Source of the DNA: Burkholderia sp. PAMC 26561
Lineage (GTDB): Bacteria > Pseudomonadota > Gammaproteobacteria > Burkholderiales > Burkholderiaceae
Direction: 5' to 3'
Assembly (NCBI RefSeq): GCF_001557535.2
Contig: NZ_CP014306.1
Span: 1,922,001 to 1,986,000 of the forward strand
Length of the DNA stretch: 64,000 nt
The notes under the pieces are model-generated. The model was not told the origin of the DNA. It saw nothing but the letters and a program-made list of their open reading frames with translations, and did no database searches. Positions 8,923-18,535 of this stretch are shown in pieces; positions within the stretch are counted from its first letter, which is position 1, and every line of letters begins with the position of its first letter. A program made the position numbers and the translations under genes.

Positions 8923-10746
8923 ATGCCTTCAAACATCGCGCGCTACCTTACTCTTGCCGTCCTCTGTCTGGCGCTGACGATTCCGTACGCGGTCGTCAAC
9001 CACACGTATCCCATTCCGACGTTCTACGCGGAGTACAGCGCGCTCGGGCTGTTCCTTGCGCTCGGCGCCGCCATGGCGCTGGTCGTGCGTTTGTCCGAGC
9101 CGCGTATAGCGTTCGCGACGCCTGTCATCGCGTTGATGCCGCTGGTGCTCGGGCTGTTGCTCGTGGTGCAGACGGTCGTGCTGCCGGTCGCGCAGCCATC
9201 CATGAACTGGCTCGGCGGCGGGTATCTGCTGGCGTCGTTTATCGCGGTGCATACGGGGTATGGACTCGTGCGCGCCGGAATGGCCGAGCGGGCGTTGCGA
9301 TGGGGCGCGGCGGCGTTGATTGTCGGCGGCCTCTTTGCCGTGTTCTGCCAGGTCGTGCAGCTCTTTCACATGGAATCGAAGTTTTCGCCGTTCGTGGTGG
9401 CGTACAACGTAACCGTCGAGCGCCGGCCGTTCGGCAACATGGCGCAGGCGAATCACCTTGCCACTTATATTGCGTTCGCGACGGCGGGCGCGCTTTATCT
9501 CGTGCAGACGCGGCGATTGCCGGTGATTGCGTGGCTTGTGCTTTCGGCGATTTTTTCTGCAGGTTTGGCGCTGACCGTATCGCGTGGACCGTGGTTGCAG
9601 ATGGGCGTGATCGTGGTCGCCGGTTTGTGGATGGCGTTGATCCAGGGCCGCTCGACCGCCGCCGATGATCCCGACGCGCCTGCGAGTGATGCTTCCCGCA
9701 GCAAGGCGCGCGCATGGTTGATCCCCGTCGTCTTGCTCGTGCTGTTCTTCGCGGTGAACGGCGCGATCCGCTGGGCGAATGTGCGTTATCAACTCGACCT
9801 GGGGCAGTCGGCAGCGGAGCGCATGCAGGATGCGAACCAGATCGCTCCCCGGCTTGCGCTGTGGAAATACGGCTGGACGATGTTCCTGACGCATCCGCTT
9901 CTCGGTGTGGGCTGGGGCGAATTCCCGTTGCACCAGTTCGAGTTCGTGCGCGAACTTGGCGGCGTGGAGATCGCGAATAATTCGCACGATATCTTCATCG
10001 ATCTGCTCGCGAAAACCGGCCTGCTCGGCTTGGCGATCGTGCTGTTCGGCGTCATTGGCTGGCTTGTGCGCGTGCTGCGCGCGCCGCATACGCCGGCGCG
10101 GATTTTTGGGCTCGCGTTGCTGGGTGTTCTGATGATGCACGCGCTCGTCGAATATCCGCAGCAGTACATGTTTTATCTGATGCCCGCCATGCTGATCTTC
10201 GGCTTGCTGGAGACGCGGCCTTTGCGTTTGGTATCGCGTTCGTTTTCTTACGGGCTTTATGCGGCGCTGGTCGTGCTCGGGCTGCTTTCGCTTTATCCAG
10301 TCCTGCGCGATTACAACCGCGCCGAAGTGCTGTATTACGGCGCCCGGCCGGCGGAGCAGTACGCGGCGGATCCGTCTATCCTGTTCCGCGCGTGGGGTGA
10401 ATATGGTGCGGCGACGCTGTTGCCCATGAATGGTCAGGATCTTGCCAGCAAGCTCGATATGCACCATCAGGCGATCGCGTTGTTGCCCGGCGAAACCGTC
10501 TTGCGCCGATACGCCGTGCTGCAAGCGCTGGCCGGCGAGGATCAGGACGCGCTCGATACCATGGCGAGGCTGAAGATTTTCGCGACCGAGTTGCACGACT
10601 GGCCGACACAACTGGCATCGGTATTCAAATCAGTCGATGAGCAGGGCAAGCCGCTCGCCGGATTCAAGGCGGAGCTGGTGAAGTTGTATGGTCTGCCGGC
10701 ATCTCCGGCAACCGATGATAGTGACGACGATGATGGGGATGATTGA
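8923..10746 (+). CDS. pglL: PglL-family O-oligosaccharyltransferase
   Basis: Integral inner-membrane enzyme that transfers lipid-linked glycans to serines of periplasmic proteins. 607 residues: about 11-12 hydrophobic segments in residues 1-450 (PglL_A and Wzy_C regions), then a soluble C-terminal region ending in an acidic Asp run. The conserved luminal loop has NNSHDIFIDLLAKTG with H355, matching the histidine needed for ligase activity in WaaL/PglL enzymes. The pilin gene lies directly upstream; B. cenocepacia has a general O-glycosylation system built on PglL, and a pglL near recA is consistent with my recollection of that genome. A hairpin at 10792-10825 ends the transcript. Confidence 0.9.
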   Translation: MPSNIARYLTLAVLCLALTIPYAVVNHTYPIPTFYAEYSALGLFLALGAAMALVVRLSEPRIAFATPVIALMPLVLGLLLVVQTVVLPVAQPSMNWLGGGYLLASFIAVHTGYGLVRAGMAERALRWGAAALIVGGLFAVFCQVVQLFHMESKFSPFVVAYNVTVERRPFGNMAQANHLATYIAFATAGALYLVQTRRLPVIAWLVLSAIFSAGLALTVSRGPWLQMGVIVVAGLWMALIQGRSTAADDPDAPASDASRSKARAWLIPVVLLVLFFAVNGAIRWANVRYQLDLGQSAAERMQDANQIAPRLALWKYGWTMFLTHPLLGVGWGEFPLHQFEFVRELGGVEIANNSHDIFIDLLAKTGLLGLAIVLFGVIGWLVRVLRAPHTPARIFGLALLGVLMMHALVEYPQQYMFYLMPAMLIFGLLETRPLRLVSRSFSYGLYAALVVLGLLSLYPVLRDYNRAEVLYYGARPAEQYAADPSILFRAWGEYGAATLLPMNGQDLASKLDMHHQAIALLPGETVLRRYAVLQALAGEDQDALDTMARLKIFATELHDWPTQLASVFKSVDEQGKPLAGFKAELVKLYGLPASPATDDSDDDDGDD

Positions 10747-10791
10747 ATCCCCGGCGACCTTGTTCTCCAAGAGTTTCGCTCAGAAATAAAT

Positions 10792-10825
10792 CAAGGCCGT
10801 TTCAGCGCAAGCTGGGACGGCCTTG
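10792..10825 (+). terminator. Hairpin between the convergent genes pglL and moaC
   Basis: CAAGGCCGT (10792-10800) pairs with ACGGCCTTG (10817-10825), and an inner CAGC-GCAA-GCTG tetraloop hairpin sits inside. It is placed where it could serve both convergent transcripts. Confidence 0.6.
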
Positions 10826-10854
10826 GTTCATATGCAACGGGTTAGTTGAAGGAA

Positions 10855-11334
10855 TCAGTCCTTCGCCACCCAATCCCCCGACTTCCCCCCGTGCTTCTCC
10901 ATGACGCGAACATCGGTGATCGTCATCCCGCGATCCACCGCCTTGCACATGTCATAAACCGTCAGCAAGCCGATCTGCACGGCCGTCAGCGCTTCCATCT
11001 CCACGCCGGTTCTTCCAACCGTCTCGACCCGCACTTCGCAATGCACGCCGGGCAAAGTCTCATCGATGGAAAAATCCACCGCCACGCGCGTCAGCGCCAG
11101 CGGATGGCATAGCGGAATCAGATCCGACGTGCGCTTCGCGCCCTGGATCGCGGCGATTTGCGCGACACCCAGCACGTCGCCTTTCTTTGCCTTGCCGTCG
11201 CGGATCAGCGCGAGCGTGGCGGGCAGCATCGCGATGGAACCGCGTGCAACGGCAATGCGCCGGGTTTCGCTTTTGTCGCCGACATCGACCATGTGCGCTT
11301 CGCCAGAAGCATCGAAATGTGTAAGTCCGGACAT
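10855..11334 (-). CDS. moaC: Cyclic pyranopterin monophosphate synthase MoaC
   Basis: Second step of molybdenum cofactor synthesis: converts 3',8-cyclo-7,8-dihydro-GTP to cPMP. 159 residues, the normal size. Diagnostic motifs are [36 protein letters not shown] and YDMCKAVD near the C-terminus. I start at [11 protein letters not shown] (11334) because AAGGAGA lies just upstream; the frame remains open to 11634, but that stretch is promoter region shared with the divergent M48 protease gene. No other moa gene is in the window. Confidence 0.95.
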   Translation of the reverse strand: MSGLTHFDASGEAHMVDVGDKSETRRIAVARGSIAMLPATLALIRDGKAKKGDVLGVAQIAAIQGAKRTSDLIPLCHPLALTRVAVDFSIDETLPGVHCEVRVETVGRTGVEMEALTAVQIGLLTVYDMCKAVDRGMTITDVRVMEKHGGKSGDWVAKD

Positions 11335-11476
11335 GAATTCTCCTTGCATCGGGCGCTCATCATACCAGCGGCGTGCGGCGATCCAGGCGGGTGGTCCGTG
11401 CGCGCTCACGCTGCTACGATAAGCTTTTCCAGCCGATCGTGACCGCCGCCCCGGCCAACCGTATAGCAAGTTTGCC

Positions 11477-13336
11477 ATGCGTCCAAACCGCCTGATCGCC
11501 GCCGTGTTGTGCCTGACCGTGGGCCTGCCTCCCGGCGCGTTCGCGCAGACAGCGGCGCCAACGGCATCAGCATCGGCATCCGCACCGCCATCCGGCGACG
11601 CACTGACCACGCCGACCGCTACCATCGATGCCAACGTCTTCGGCCTCTACGGCGGCGCCGCGGCGCGCTTCGCCAACCGTCCGGGCGAAAAAGCGGGACT
11701 GCAGGCATCCATGAACGCGCTCCAGCTCCCCGATCTCGGCGATGGTTCCGGCGGCGCGCTCACCCCGCAAGCCGAGCGCCGTCTCGGCGAGCGCCTGATG
11801 CGCGATCTTCGGCGCGACCCCGATTACCTCGACGACTGGCTCATCCGCGATTACCTCAACTCGGTGGCGGCGCGTTTGTCGGCGGCTGCGGCGACGCAGT
11901 ACATCGGCGGTTATTTGCCGGACTTCGATCTCTTTCCCGTGCGCGATCCGCAGATCAACGCGTTCTCGATGCCCGGCGGTTTTATCGGTGTGAATACCGG
12001 ATTGATTGCGACGAGCCAGACGGAGTCGGAACTGGCATCGGTGATTGGGCACGAGATGGGACACGTGCTGCAACGGCATATCGCGCGGATGATGGGTTCG
12101 AGCGAGCGCAGCGGTTATGCGGCGCTCGCGGCCATGCTGTTCGGCGTGCTCGCGGGCGTGGTGGCGCACAGCGGCGACCTGGGGATGGGCATCGCGATGG
12201 GCGGCCAGGCGTTCGCGCTCGATAACCAGTTGCGGTTCTCGCGCTCGGCGGAGCACGAGGCGGACCGCGTTGGCTTCCAGATGTTGAGCGCGGCCGGCTA
12301 CGATCCGTACGCAATGGTCTCGTTTTTCGCGCGGCTCGACCGGACCGCGATGGGCGATAACGGCGTGCCGCCGTATCTGCGAACGCATCCGCTGACGGGC
12401 GAGCGCATGGCCGACATGGAAGACCGTGCGCGCCGGGTGCCGTATCGTCAGCCGCGGCAGGAGCCGGAATACGGTTTTGTCAGGGCGCGTGCCCGCGTGC
12501 TGCAGGCGAATTCGACGAGTGAATATCGCGATGTCGCCACCCGGCTGCGCTCGGAAATCGAGGATCAGACTGCGCTGAACGTGGCCGCTAACTGGTATGG
12601 GATCGCGCTCGCGCAGACGCTGCAGCGCGATTACGATGCCGCGAACGCATCGCTCGCCGAGGCGCGCAAAGTGTTCGATGCCGAGCCCGCGCAGGAGGAC
12701 CGTCCGGCTTCGGCGGAACAAAAGGCGCCGATGGTTGCCCACGCCAGCAACCCGCTTCCATCCACGTCATCAATCGATGTCGCGTCTCCGGCGAGCGCCG
12801 CGCTGGCATCGCTGAACGCTGCAAAAACGCCAGCCACCGTGGTGAATCTCGGCACCATCGCCGCAAAACGTCCGCAGGATCGCAGCTCGCCGAGCCTCGA
12901 TGTCCTCGCCGCCGATATCGCGCGCCTCGCCGGTCACGACAACGAAGCCATCCATCTCGCCGATATCGCCCAGGTGCGCTGGCCTGCATCGCACGCGGCT
13001 ATCGAAACGCATTTGCAGGCGTTGTTGTCCGCGCGTCGTTTTACGGAAGCCCAGGCGCTGGCGCGCCGCGAAACCCGCGATGACCCGAATCAGCCCGACT
13101 GGTGGCGTTACCTGGCGCAAGCGAGCGCGGGCGCGAACGACGCAATGCAGCAGCATCGCGCGATGGCGGAGAAGCTGGCGCTCGACGGCGCGTGGCCATC
13201 GGCTATCCGGCAGTTGCAGGCGGCGCGCGATCTGAAAAACGCGGGTTTCTACGATTTATCGACGATATCCGCGCGGCTGCGCGATTTCGAAACGCGCTAC
13301 AAGGAAGAGCGCGAGATGGAGAAGGACGACAGTTAG
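11477..13336 (+). CDS. BepA-like M48 metalloprotease with C-terminal TPR region
   Basis: Periplasmic zinc metalloprotease/chaperone of the BepA (YfgC) type, which in E. coli degrades or assists misassembled LptD and other outer-membrane proteins. 619 residues: a signal peptide ending AFA at about residue 23, an Ala/Ser/Pro-rich linker (25-42), and a peptidase domain with zinc motif HEMGH (H192, E193, H196) and the third-ligand motif [10 protein letters not shown]. The C-terminal half is helical and TPR-like ([24 protein letters not shown]), interrupted by a low-complexity Ala/Ser insert. It is longer than E. coli BepA (487) because of this insert. Its stop overlaps the convergent gene at 13333 by 4 bp. 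Confidence 0.88.
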   Translation: MRPNRLIAAVLCLTVGLPPGAFAQTAAPTASASASAPPSGDALTTPTATIDANVFGLYGGAAARFANRPGEKAGLQASMNALQLPDLGDGSGGALTPQAERRLGERLMRDLRRDPDYLDDWLIRDYLNSVAARLSAAAATQYIGGYLPDFDLFPVRDPQINAFSMPGGFIGVNTGLIATSQTESELASVIGHEMGHVLQRHIARMMGSSERSGYAALAAMLFGVLAGVVAHSGDLGMGIAMGGQAFALDNQLRFSRSAEHEADRVGFQMLSAAGYDPYAMVSFFARLDRTAMGDNGVPPYLRTHPLTGERMADMEDRARRVPYRQPRQEPEYGFVRARARVLQANSTSEYRDVATRLRSEIEDQTALNVAANWYGIALAQTLQRDYDAANASLAEARKVFDAEPAQEDRPASAEQKAPMVAHASNPLPSTSSIDVASPASAALASLNAAKTPATVVNLGTIAAKRPQDRSSPSLDVLAADIARLAGHDNEAIHLADIAQVRWPASHAAIETHLQALLSARRFTEAQALARRETRDDPNQPDWWRYLAQASAGANDAMQQHRAMAEKLALDGAWPSAIRQLQAARDLKNAGFYDLSTISARLRDFETRYKEEREMEKDDS

Positions 13337-13896
13337 GCCGCCGCTGCCCTGGCCGCAGGACTGGTGACGAAGGCGAAACGTTCCGCCACATCGTGGCGCG
13401 CAATGCGTTGCAGCGTTAGATCGACGCCCGGCGCGAAGTGAAAAATGCCGCCGTTTTCATCGAGTTCCGCATTCGATGAAAACAGATCCAGGTCGTGATC
13501 GTGCAAGGCGGCAATGCGCGTCGAATCCGAGAAGAGTATGTTCCCTTGGTCATCCAGCCACGCTTCGGATGGTTCGAACCCGCCACCCGCGTGATCCGTC
13601 AGCTTGAGCGCGCCATTCGCCTCGGACAGTCGCACGATCCACGGCGTGTACCCCAACTCCACATACACGCGCTGCGGGCCGTTCTGGAAGAACCACTGGC
13701 CGGCGTCATCGGCGGCGTAATTGCGGTTGATGAAGCCGAGGAGCGCGTCGTGGCGGATGATATCGCCAGGCAGATTCGCGGCTTGCGCGGCGTCGTCGCG
13801 CATGCGCCACTGGCCGCGCCGGTCGAGCAGCAGCCATCCGGTGCAATGCGGAACGTTCGGCCATTTGGCCAGCGCCTGCTTGACGATCTCATCCAT
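13333..13896 (-). CDS. Conserved hypothetical protein, 187 residues
   Basis: I do not recognise a named family with certainty. The product begins MDEIVKQALAKWPNVPHCTGWLLLD and is soluble, acidic and rich in aromatic residues, with repeated short strands (RRGQWRMRDD, GQWFFQNGPQRVYVELGYTP, LDDQGNILFSDSTRI). This reads like a small all-beta protein with no signal peptide. It overlaps the upstream hydrolase gene by 8 bp (start 13896, hydrolase stop at 13889), so it is almost certainly co-translated with it. Its stop overlaps the end of the convergent protease gene by 4 bp. Function unknown. Confidence 0.8.
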   Translation of the reverse strand: MDEIVKQALAKWPNVPHCTGWLLLDRRGQWRMRDDAAQAANLPGDIIRHDALLGFINRNYAADDAGQWFFQNGPQRVYVELGYTPWIVRLSEANGALKLTDHAGGGFEPSEAWLDDQGNILFSDSTRIAALHDHDLDLFSSNAELDENGGIFHFAPGVDLTLQRIARHDVAERFAFVTSPAARAAAA

Positions 13897-15019
13897 GCGT
13901 GGAATCCGTAGTGGGTGCTGATGCTGGTGCTGCCTGCTTCACGTGCGTCTGCAAATAACCGAAAACCCGCTGCGACAACCAGTCGATACGCCCCGGAAAC
14001 GGCCCGATCATGAACCCTACGTGGCCGCCGTGCATGGGTTGATCGAGCGTGACGGTGGCTGATACTTCCGTCGCCGATGGCAGCACGCGCCCCGGCAGGA
14101 ACGGATCGTTGCGGGCGTTCAGGACAAGCGTCGGCGCGGCGATCTGCGGCAAGAAAGGCCGCGTGGTGGCGCGGGTCCAGTAGTCGTCGGTATCGCGGAA
14201 ACCGTGGACGGGCGCGGTGACGGCGTTATCGAATGCGTGCATGGTGCGCGCGGCGAGCATGGCGTCGCGGTCGAAAAGGCCCGGGTATTGTTCGAGCTTG
14301 GCGAGCGCCTTGCGCTTGAGCGTCTTGAGGAAACTGCGCGTGTAGACCATGCCGAATCCCTGCGATATTGCGTGGCCGCCCGCGTGGACATCGAGCGGCG
14401 CGGAGATGGCGGCGGCGGCATCCAGAACGGCTGTGGCGTCCTGTTCCTGCTCGCAGAGCCATCGCAACAACACGTTGCCTCCCAGCGATACACCCGCCGC
14501 AACGACCGGCCCATTGTGTTGTGCTTTCAGACGGCGCAGAACCCAGTCGACTTCGGCGCTGTCGGCGAGATGGTAGAAGCGTGGCAGGAGGTTCATCGAA
14601 CCGCTGCAACTGCGAAAATGCGGCACGACGCCATGCCAGCCGCGCGCCTTCGCTTCGGCCATCAGCACACGCGCGTAATGGGAATCGGAACTGCCTTCCA
14701 GACCGTGGAACAGCACGAAAAGCGGTGCCTTGGCTTGAGGCCTTGCGGTGTCTACAGCACTGTCGAGCCAGTCCAGGTCGATGAAATCGCCATCCGGCGT
14801 GGTCCATCGTTCTCGTTTGTACTGGACCATCGGCCGGCGGGCGAACAACGCGGGCACGATGGTTTGGGCGTGAGCGCTCGGCAGCCATCGCGGCGCCTGG
14901 TACAGCAGATCGATTATCGGATCGACGAGCGCGTCGAGGGCAGAGTCGGGCGCGTCAGTTTCCGATGCCGTCGCGCGCGCCGGGCCGGGAGCAATGAGGT
15001 GAGATGAATCGCGTTTCAT
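13889..15019 (-). CDS. YheT-family alpha/beta hydrolase
   Basis: Cytoplasmic esterase-like alpha/beta hydrolase of 376 residues. The family signature APRWLPSAHAQTIVPALF precedes the fold, FHGLEGSSDSHYAR forms the oxyanion loop, and the nucleophile elbow is GVSLGGN with the active-site serine. The catalytic Asp and His are probably in LNARNDPFLP and MHGGHVGFM. Physiological substrate unknown; E. coli YheT is likewise uncharacterised. First gene of a two-gene overlapping unit with the hypothetical gene downstream. The first 35 residues are variable, so the start could be later. Confidence 0.88.
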   Translation of the reverse strand: MKRDSSHLIAPGPARATASETDAPDSALDALVDPIIDLLYQAPRWLPSAHAQTIVPALFARRPMVQYKRERWTTPDGDFIDLDWLDSAVDTARPQAKAPLFVLFHGLEGSSDSHYARVLMAEAKARGWHGVVPHFRSCSGSMNLLPRFYHLADSAEVDWVLRRLKAQHNGPVVAAGVSLGGNVLLRWLCEQEQDATAVLDAAAAISAPLDVHAGGHAISQGFGMVYTRSFLKTLKRKALAKLEQYPGLFDRDAMLAARTMHAFDNAVTAPVHGFRDTDDYWTRATTRPFLPQIAAPTLVLNARNDPFLPGRVLPSATEVSATVTLDQPMHGGHVGFMIGPFPGRIDWLSQRVFGYLQTHVKQAAPASAPTTDSTHG

Positions 15020-15125
15020 GGCGCGTTATCAAACGAGGTGCGGTCGGAGCATCGGTACATCGAGGACAGCAATCCCCAAGCCACTGATAAAGGCGTTCCA
15101 GCTTGCCGCGCCCGCGAATTCCATT

Positions 15126-15572
15126 TCAGTGCAGCGGACCCTGTCCATGACGCATCTTGGCAGCAACCTGGCCGGCCGCTTCGTCTGGCATCGCACTCGC
15201 GTGGATATGTGCTATGCGCCATTCCCCACGTTCGTGAACCATCACGTAGGTGCTGAAAACCATGGCGGGCGTGCTGCCGGGCTCGGTGGACTGATGCGCT
15301 TCGGCGATCGCGTAGACCACGGTGCCGAGACTGTCGTAGACACGGATATCGAGCGGCTCGACTGTGATCGGCAGGTTTTCGAGTTGCGTTGCAAGACCCG
15401 CGCGTATGCTGTCCAGGCCGCTCAGGTGCGAGCCGTCCGCACAGATGAACGTGGCGAATTCCTCGTCGATCCACAGCGCCATCACGCTGTCGACATTGCC
15501 CTCCGCGACGGCCTGGTAGTAGGCGTTGAGGGTATCGGCGGCGGCTTCGAAGAGGCGGGCAAAACGTGGCAT
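15126..15572 (-). CDS. NTF2/SnoaL-like domain protein
   Basis: Small cytoplasmic protein of 148 residues with the cone-shaped NTF2-like fold: an N-terminal helix pair (DTLNAYYQAVAEGNVDSVMALW), the strand IDEEFATFICADGSHLSGLDSI, and a final sheet with YVMVHERGEWRIAHIHASAM. This is the pattern of DUF4440/SnoaL 'ketosteroid isomerase-like' proteins. Activity cannot be predicted because the fold serves many enzymes and binding proteins. It lies 106 bp upstream of the YheT gene on the same strand and may be co-transcribed with it. Confidence 0.78.
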   Translation of the reverse strand: MPRFARLFEAAADTLNAYYQAVAEGNVDSVMALWIDEEFATFICADGSHLSGLDSIRAGLATQLENLPITVEPLDIRVYDSLGTVVYAIAEAHQSTEPGSTPAMVFSTYVMVHERGEWRIAHIHASAMPDEAAGQVAAKMRHGQGPLH

Positions 15573-15692
15573 GGCTAGTGGGTCTCTAACGTTCGATGCA
15601 CGGCGTCCAGTGTTTTGCGGACAAAAAACGCCACGGTTCGGTCAAGTTTCAAAAGCATGCCCCCGCTTGGGTGGCATTGGCATGTCGCAGGC

Positions 15693-15734
15693 GTGAACTA
15701 CGTTGCGTGAACTACGTTGCGTCAACTACGCTGC
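15693..15734. repeat. Three tandem copies of a 14-bp unit at the waaF 3' end
   Basis: GTGAACTACGTTGC occurs at 15693-15706 and 15707-15720, then GTCAACTACGCTGC at 15721-15734. The third copy contains the waaF stop codon and last codons, so the array looks like an expansion of the gene's end into the spacer. Confidence 0.75.
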
Positions 15735-16771
15735 GTCATCAGCATGCCGCGCAGATCGCCGAAAACCTGATCCGCGCCGAGCTCGCGCAGGCAGTTCAGA
15801 TGACCCAGCGGACACTCGCGGGCAAAGCACGGACTGCATTCGAGGTGCAGCCATTGTACCTTTGCGAGATCGGAGAGGGGCGGCGTGTGGCGCGGGTCGG
15901 TCGAGCCGAACACCGCGACCAGCGGGCGGCGCAGCGCGGCTGCGACATGCATCAGGCCGGAATCGTTGGTGACCACGGCGCTCGCACGCGAGATCAGCGC
16001 GCACGCTTCGCCCAAAGACGTCTGGCCGCACAGGTTGCGCACGTTCGGCGCGCGGTCCGCAATCGCCTGCGCGAGCGGCGCGTCTTTGGGCGAGCCAAGC
16101 GCGACGATCCGGGCATACGGGAACGACTGCGCGATGAACTGCGCCAGAGACGCGAAATGCTCCGGCGGCCAGCGTTTGGCCGGGCCGAACTCGGCGCCGG
16201 GGCAGAACACAACGAGCGGCGCGCGGGTATCGAGATTGAAGCGCGTGGAGACGCGTGCAGCTTCGTTCAGGTCGAGATCGAGGCGTGGCACGGGCATGGG
16301 AGCCGTGGCGTTTTCCTGCAGCCACGGCAGCTTTGCGCCCGGTGCATAGGCGAGTGCGGCGTACTGGCTGACCATCGGCGGGCGCTGGTCTTTCGGCGGA
16401 TTGGCGTGCCGCACGTTGAGCAGGCCGTAGCGGCTTTCGCCTTTGTAGCCAACGCGCAGGTTGATGCCCGCCATGAACGGGATCAGCGCCGACTTGAACG
16501 AGTTCGGCAGCACGTACGCGGCGTCGTAGCCCACGTCGCGCAGGTCGCTCGCGAGTTGCCAACGGCGCAGCATCTGCAGCTTGCCGTGCGCGAGATCGGT
16601 GGCGTAGACATCGTGGATCTCGGGCATGCGCTCGAGCACGGGCGCGACCCAGGCGGGCGCGACGGCGTCGATGACAATCCGTGGGTGCAGTTTCCTGAGC
16701 AGCGAGAACAGCGGCTGCGCCATCAATGCGTCACCAATCCAGTTCGGGGCGATAACCAACGCGCGACGCAT
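15722..16771 (-). CDS. waaF: ADP-heptose:LPS heptosyltransferase II
   Basis: GT9-family glycosyltransferase that adds the second L-glycero-D-manno-heptose to the lipopolysaccharide inner core on the cytoplasmic side of the inner membrane. 349 residues. The start MRRALVIAPNWIGDALMAQP is the WaaF signature, and the donor-binding half contains VFCPGAEFGPAKRWP and NDSGLMHVAAALRRP. It lies downstream of ilvE and the zinc-finger gene on the same strand, but a 242-bp gap leaves co-transcription open. Other LPS core genes are absent here. Confidence 0.95.
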   Translation of the reverse strand: MRRALVIAPNWIGDALMAQPLFSLLRKLHPRIVIDAVAPAWVAPVLERMPEIHDVYATDLAHGKLQMLRRWQLASDLRDVGYDAAYVLPNSFKSALIPFMAGINLRVGYKGESRYGLLNVRHANPPKDQRPPMVSQYAALAYAPGAKLPWLQENATAPMPVPRLDLDLNEAARVSTRFNLDTRAPLVVFCPGAEFGPAKRWPPEHFASLAQFIAQSFPYARIVALGSPKDAPLAQAIADRAPNVRNLCGQTSLGEACALISRASAVVTNDSGLMHVAAALRRPLVAVFGSTDPRHTPPLSDLAKVQWLHLECSPCFARECPLGHLNCLRELGADQVFGDLRGMLMTQRS

Positions 16772-17013
16772 CTAATTAAATTCCAATCTCGAAAATGACG
16801 CAGCACACGCTGTCTTGGCGAGGCGGGTCGGTGCAAATGGGGTGGTTGGCGTCCCGCGCGCAGTGCGCCGGACGTCGATGTGCGGTGTTTTGCCCGTGGA
16901 TGCCATCAAGCAAAGCACGCGCGTGCAAGCGCGATTCAGTCCGCGACCAGATTGGAGCCGCGGATCGGATTGCCCGAGCGCTTCGTGAAACCGGCTTGGG
17001 CCGAGCAGCGCGC

Positions 17014-17208
17014 TCAATGGCCTTTGATCGTTTCGCCGTCTTTCAGCTTGTAGCGCGTGCCGCAATACGGGCAGCGCGCTTCGCCGTGCGAGATATCGAG
17101 GAACACGCGCGGATGCGTGCTCCAGCGCGGCATATTCGGATTTGGGCAGAACGCCGGCACGTCTTTGGCCGACAACTGCACCAGCGGCATTTCCTTCAGT
17201 TCGCTCAT
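17014..17208 (-). CDS. CHCC-type zinc-finger protein (zf-CHCC)
   Basis: Very small protein, 64 residues. The metal-binding pattern is Cys near residue 21 (AFCPNP), His in THPRV or ISHGEARC, and the CPYCGTRY pair near the C-terminus, as in the zf-CHCC family related to mitochondrial complex I subunit NDUFS6. In beta-Proteobacteria this gene often follows ilvE, as here (93-bp gap). The molecular role in bacteria is not established; a link to respiratory complex assembly is only suggested by the eukaryotic relative. The start at 17208 gives a complete domain. Confidence 0.88.
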   Translation of the reverse strand: MSELKEMPLVQLSAKDVPAFCPNPNMPRWSTHPRVFLDISHGEARCPYCGTRYKLKDGETIKGH

Positions 17209-17301
17209 GAGGAATCTCGTTCGGGTTCGTTTCTACGTTCTATTCTGGGGACGCGGCGAACGGGCTTTTCGCCGGTCCGCCGAGATATTCGCTTGACCGC
17301 C

Positions 17302-18225
17302 TTACTTGACCGTCGACAACCAGTCCGCGTACTTATCGTTCTTGCCGCTCACGATATCGAAGAACGCGCTTTGCAGCTTCTCCGTGATCGGACCGCGCTT
17401 GCCTTCGCCGATAGTGCGATTGTCCAGCTCGCGGATCGGCGTGACTTCGGCGGCCGTGCCGGTGAAGAACGCTTCGTCGCAGGTGTAGACCTCGTCGCGG
17501 GTGATGCGCTTTTCGATCACCGGAATGCCGAAGTCGCGTGCGAGCGTGATCACCGTGTCGCGCGTGATGCCGTCGAGGCACGAAGCCAGGTCCGGCGTGT
17601 ACAGCTTGCCGTTGTTCACCAGGAAGAAGTTTTCGCCGGAGCCTTCCGACACGTAGCCGTCGACGTCGAGCAGCAGCGCTTCGTCGTAACCGTCTGTGAT
17701 GGCTTCCTGATTGGCCAGGATCGAGTTCACATACCAGCCGGACGCCTTGGCGCGCACCATCGACACGTTCACGTGATGACGCGTGAACGACGACGTCTTG
17801 ACACGGATGCCCTTGGCAATGCCGTCGTCGCCGAGATAGGCGCCCCACGGCCATGCGGCGATTGCGACGTGAATGGTGTTGCCCTTCGCCGATACACCCA
17901 GCTTTTCCGACCCCACCCAGATGATCGGGCGGATATAGCAGGATTCGAGCTTGTTCACGCCGACCACTTCGAGCTGCGCCGCTTCGAGCGTGGCGTGGTC
18001 GAACGGGACTTCCATCTGGAAGATCTTGGCGGAGTTAAGCAGACGCTTGGTGTGATCCTTGAGGCGGAAGATCGACGTGCCGCTGCCGGTCTTGTAGGCG
18101 CGCACGCCTTCAAAAACGCCCATGCCATAGTGCAGCGTGTGGGTCAGCACGTGGATGTTGGCGTCGCGCCAGTCGATCAGCTTGCCATCCATCCAGATCT
18201 TGCCGTCGCGGTCGGCCATTGACAT
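17302..18225 (-). CDS. ilvE: Branched-chain amino acid aminotransferase
   Basis: PLP enzyme (fold type IV) performing the last step of Leu, Ile and Val synthesis and the first step of their breakdown. 307 residues, close to E. coli IlvE (309). Motifs include KIWMDGKLIDWRDANIHVLT, HYGMGVFEGVRAYKT, the catalytic-lysine segment VRAKASGWYVNS, DGYVSEGSGENFF and GTAAEVTPI. Translation starts at 18225 (MSMADRDG) after AGGAGAAACGT; the open frame to 18348 is leader. It is divergent from the azlCD exporter genes for branched-chain amino acids, a meaningful pairing. Confidence 0.96.
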   Translation of the reverse strand: MSMADRDGKIWMDGKLIDWRDANIHVLTHTLHYGMGVFEGVRAYKTGSGTSIFRLKDHTKRLLNSAKIFQMEVPFDHATLEAAQLEVVGVNKLESCYIRPIIWVGSEKLGVSAKGNTIHVAIAAWPWGAYLGDDGIAKGIRVKTSSFTRHHVNVSMVRAKASGWYVNSILANQEAITDGYDEALLLDVDGYVSEGSGENFFLVNNGKLYTPDLASCLDGITRDTVITLARDFGIPVIEKRITRDEVYTCDEAFFTGTAAEVTPIRELDNRTIGEGKRGPITEKLQSAFFDIVSGKNDKYADWLSTVK

Positions 18226-18535
18226 ACGTTTCTCCTGGCGAGTGTGGTGCACGTGTTTGAATGGGCCGCCGGCGCGGTTCCACGTATGCACGGGAACCCG
18301 GATTTCGATGCAGATCCGGCACGCGGCCAGACGGCCAAAGACCGTCATTTTAGCGTCTTTTCGATTAAAAAATGGGCGGCGTCGGCCATTTGGCGCCTTT
18401 CACGCCGCTATAATTCGCCTTTCGCCGTCATGCGGTGCGTCCAGCGCGAGCTGAATCGGCGCACAAATAGCGCTCAGCTCACCCCAGGTCACCGTCCGAC
18501 TGCACCCCGACTGCACCCAACGCGCACTCACATTC
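18226..18535. promoter_or_regulatory. Divergent promoter region between ilvE and azlC
   Basis: 310-bp spacer with no gene. A perfect TATAAT (18409-18414, plus strand) is a likely -10 for azlCD, although no good -35 lies at 16-18 bp. On the minus strand TAAAAT (18347-18352) is a possible -10 for ilvE. No leader peptide rich in Leu/Ile/Val is visible, so classical attenuation is not supported. Confidence 0.5.
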
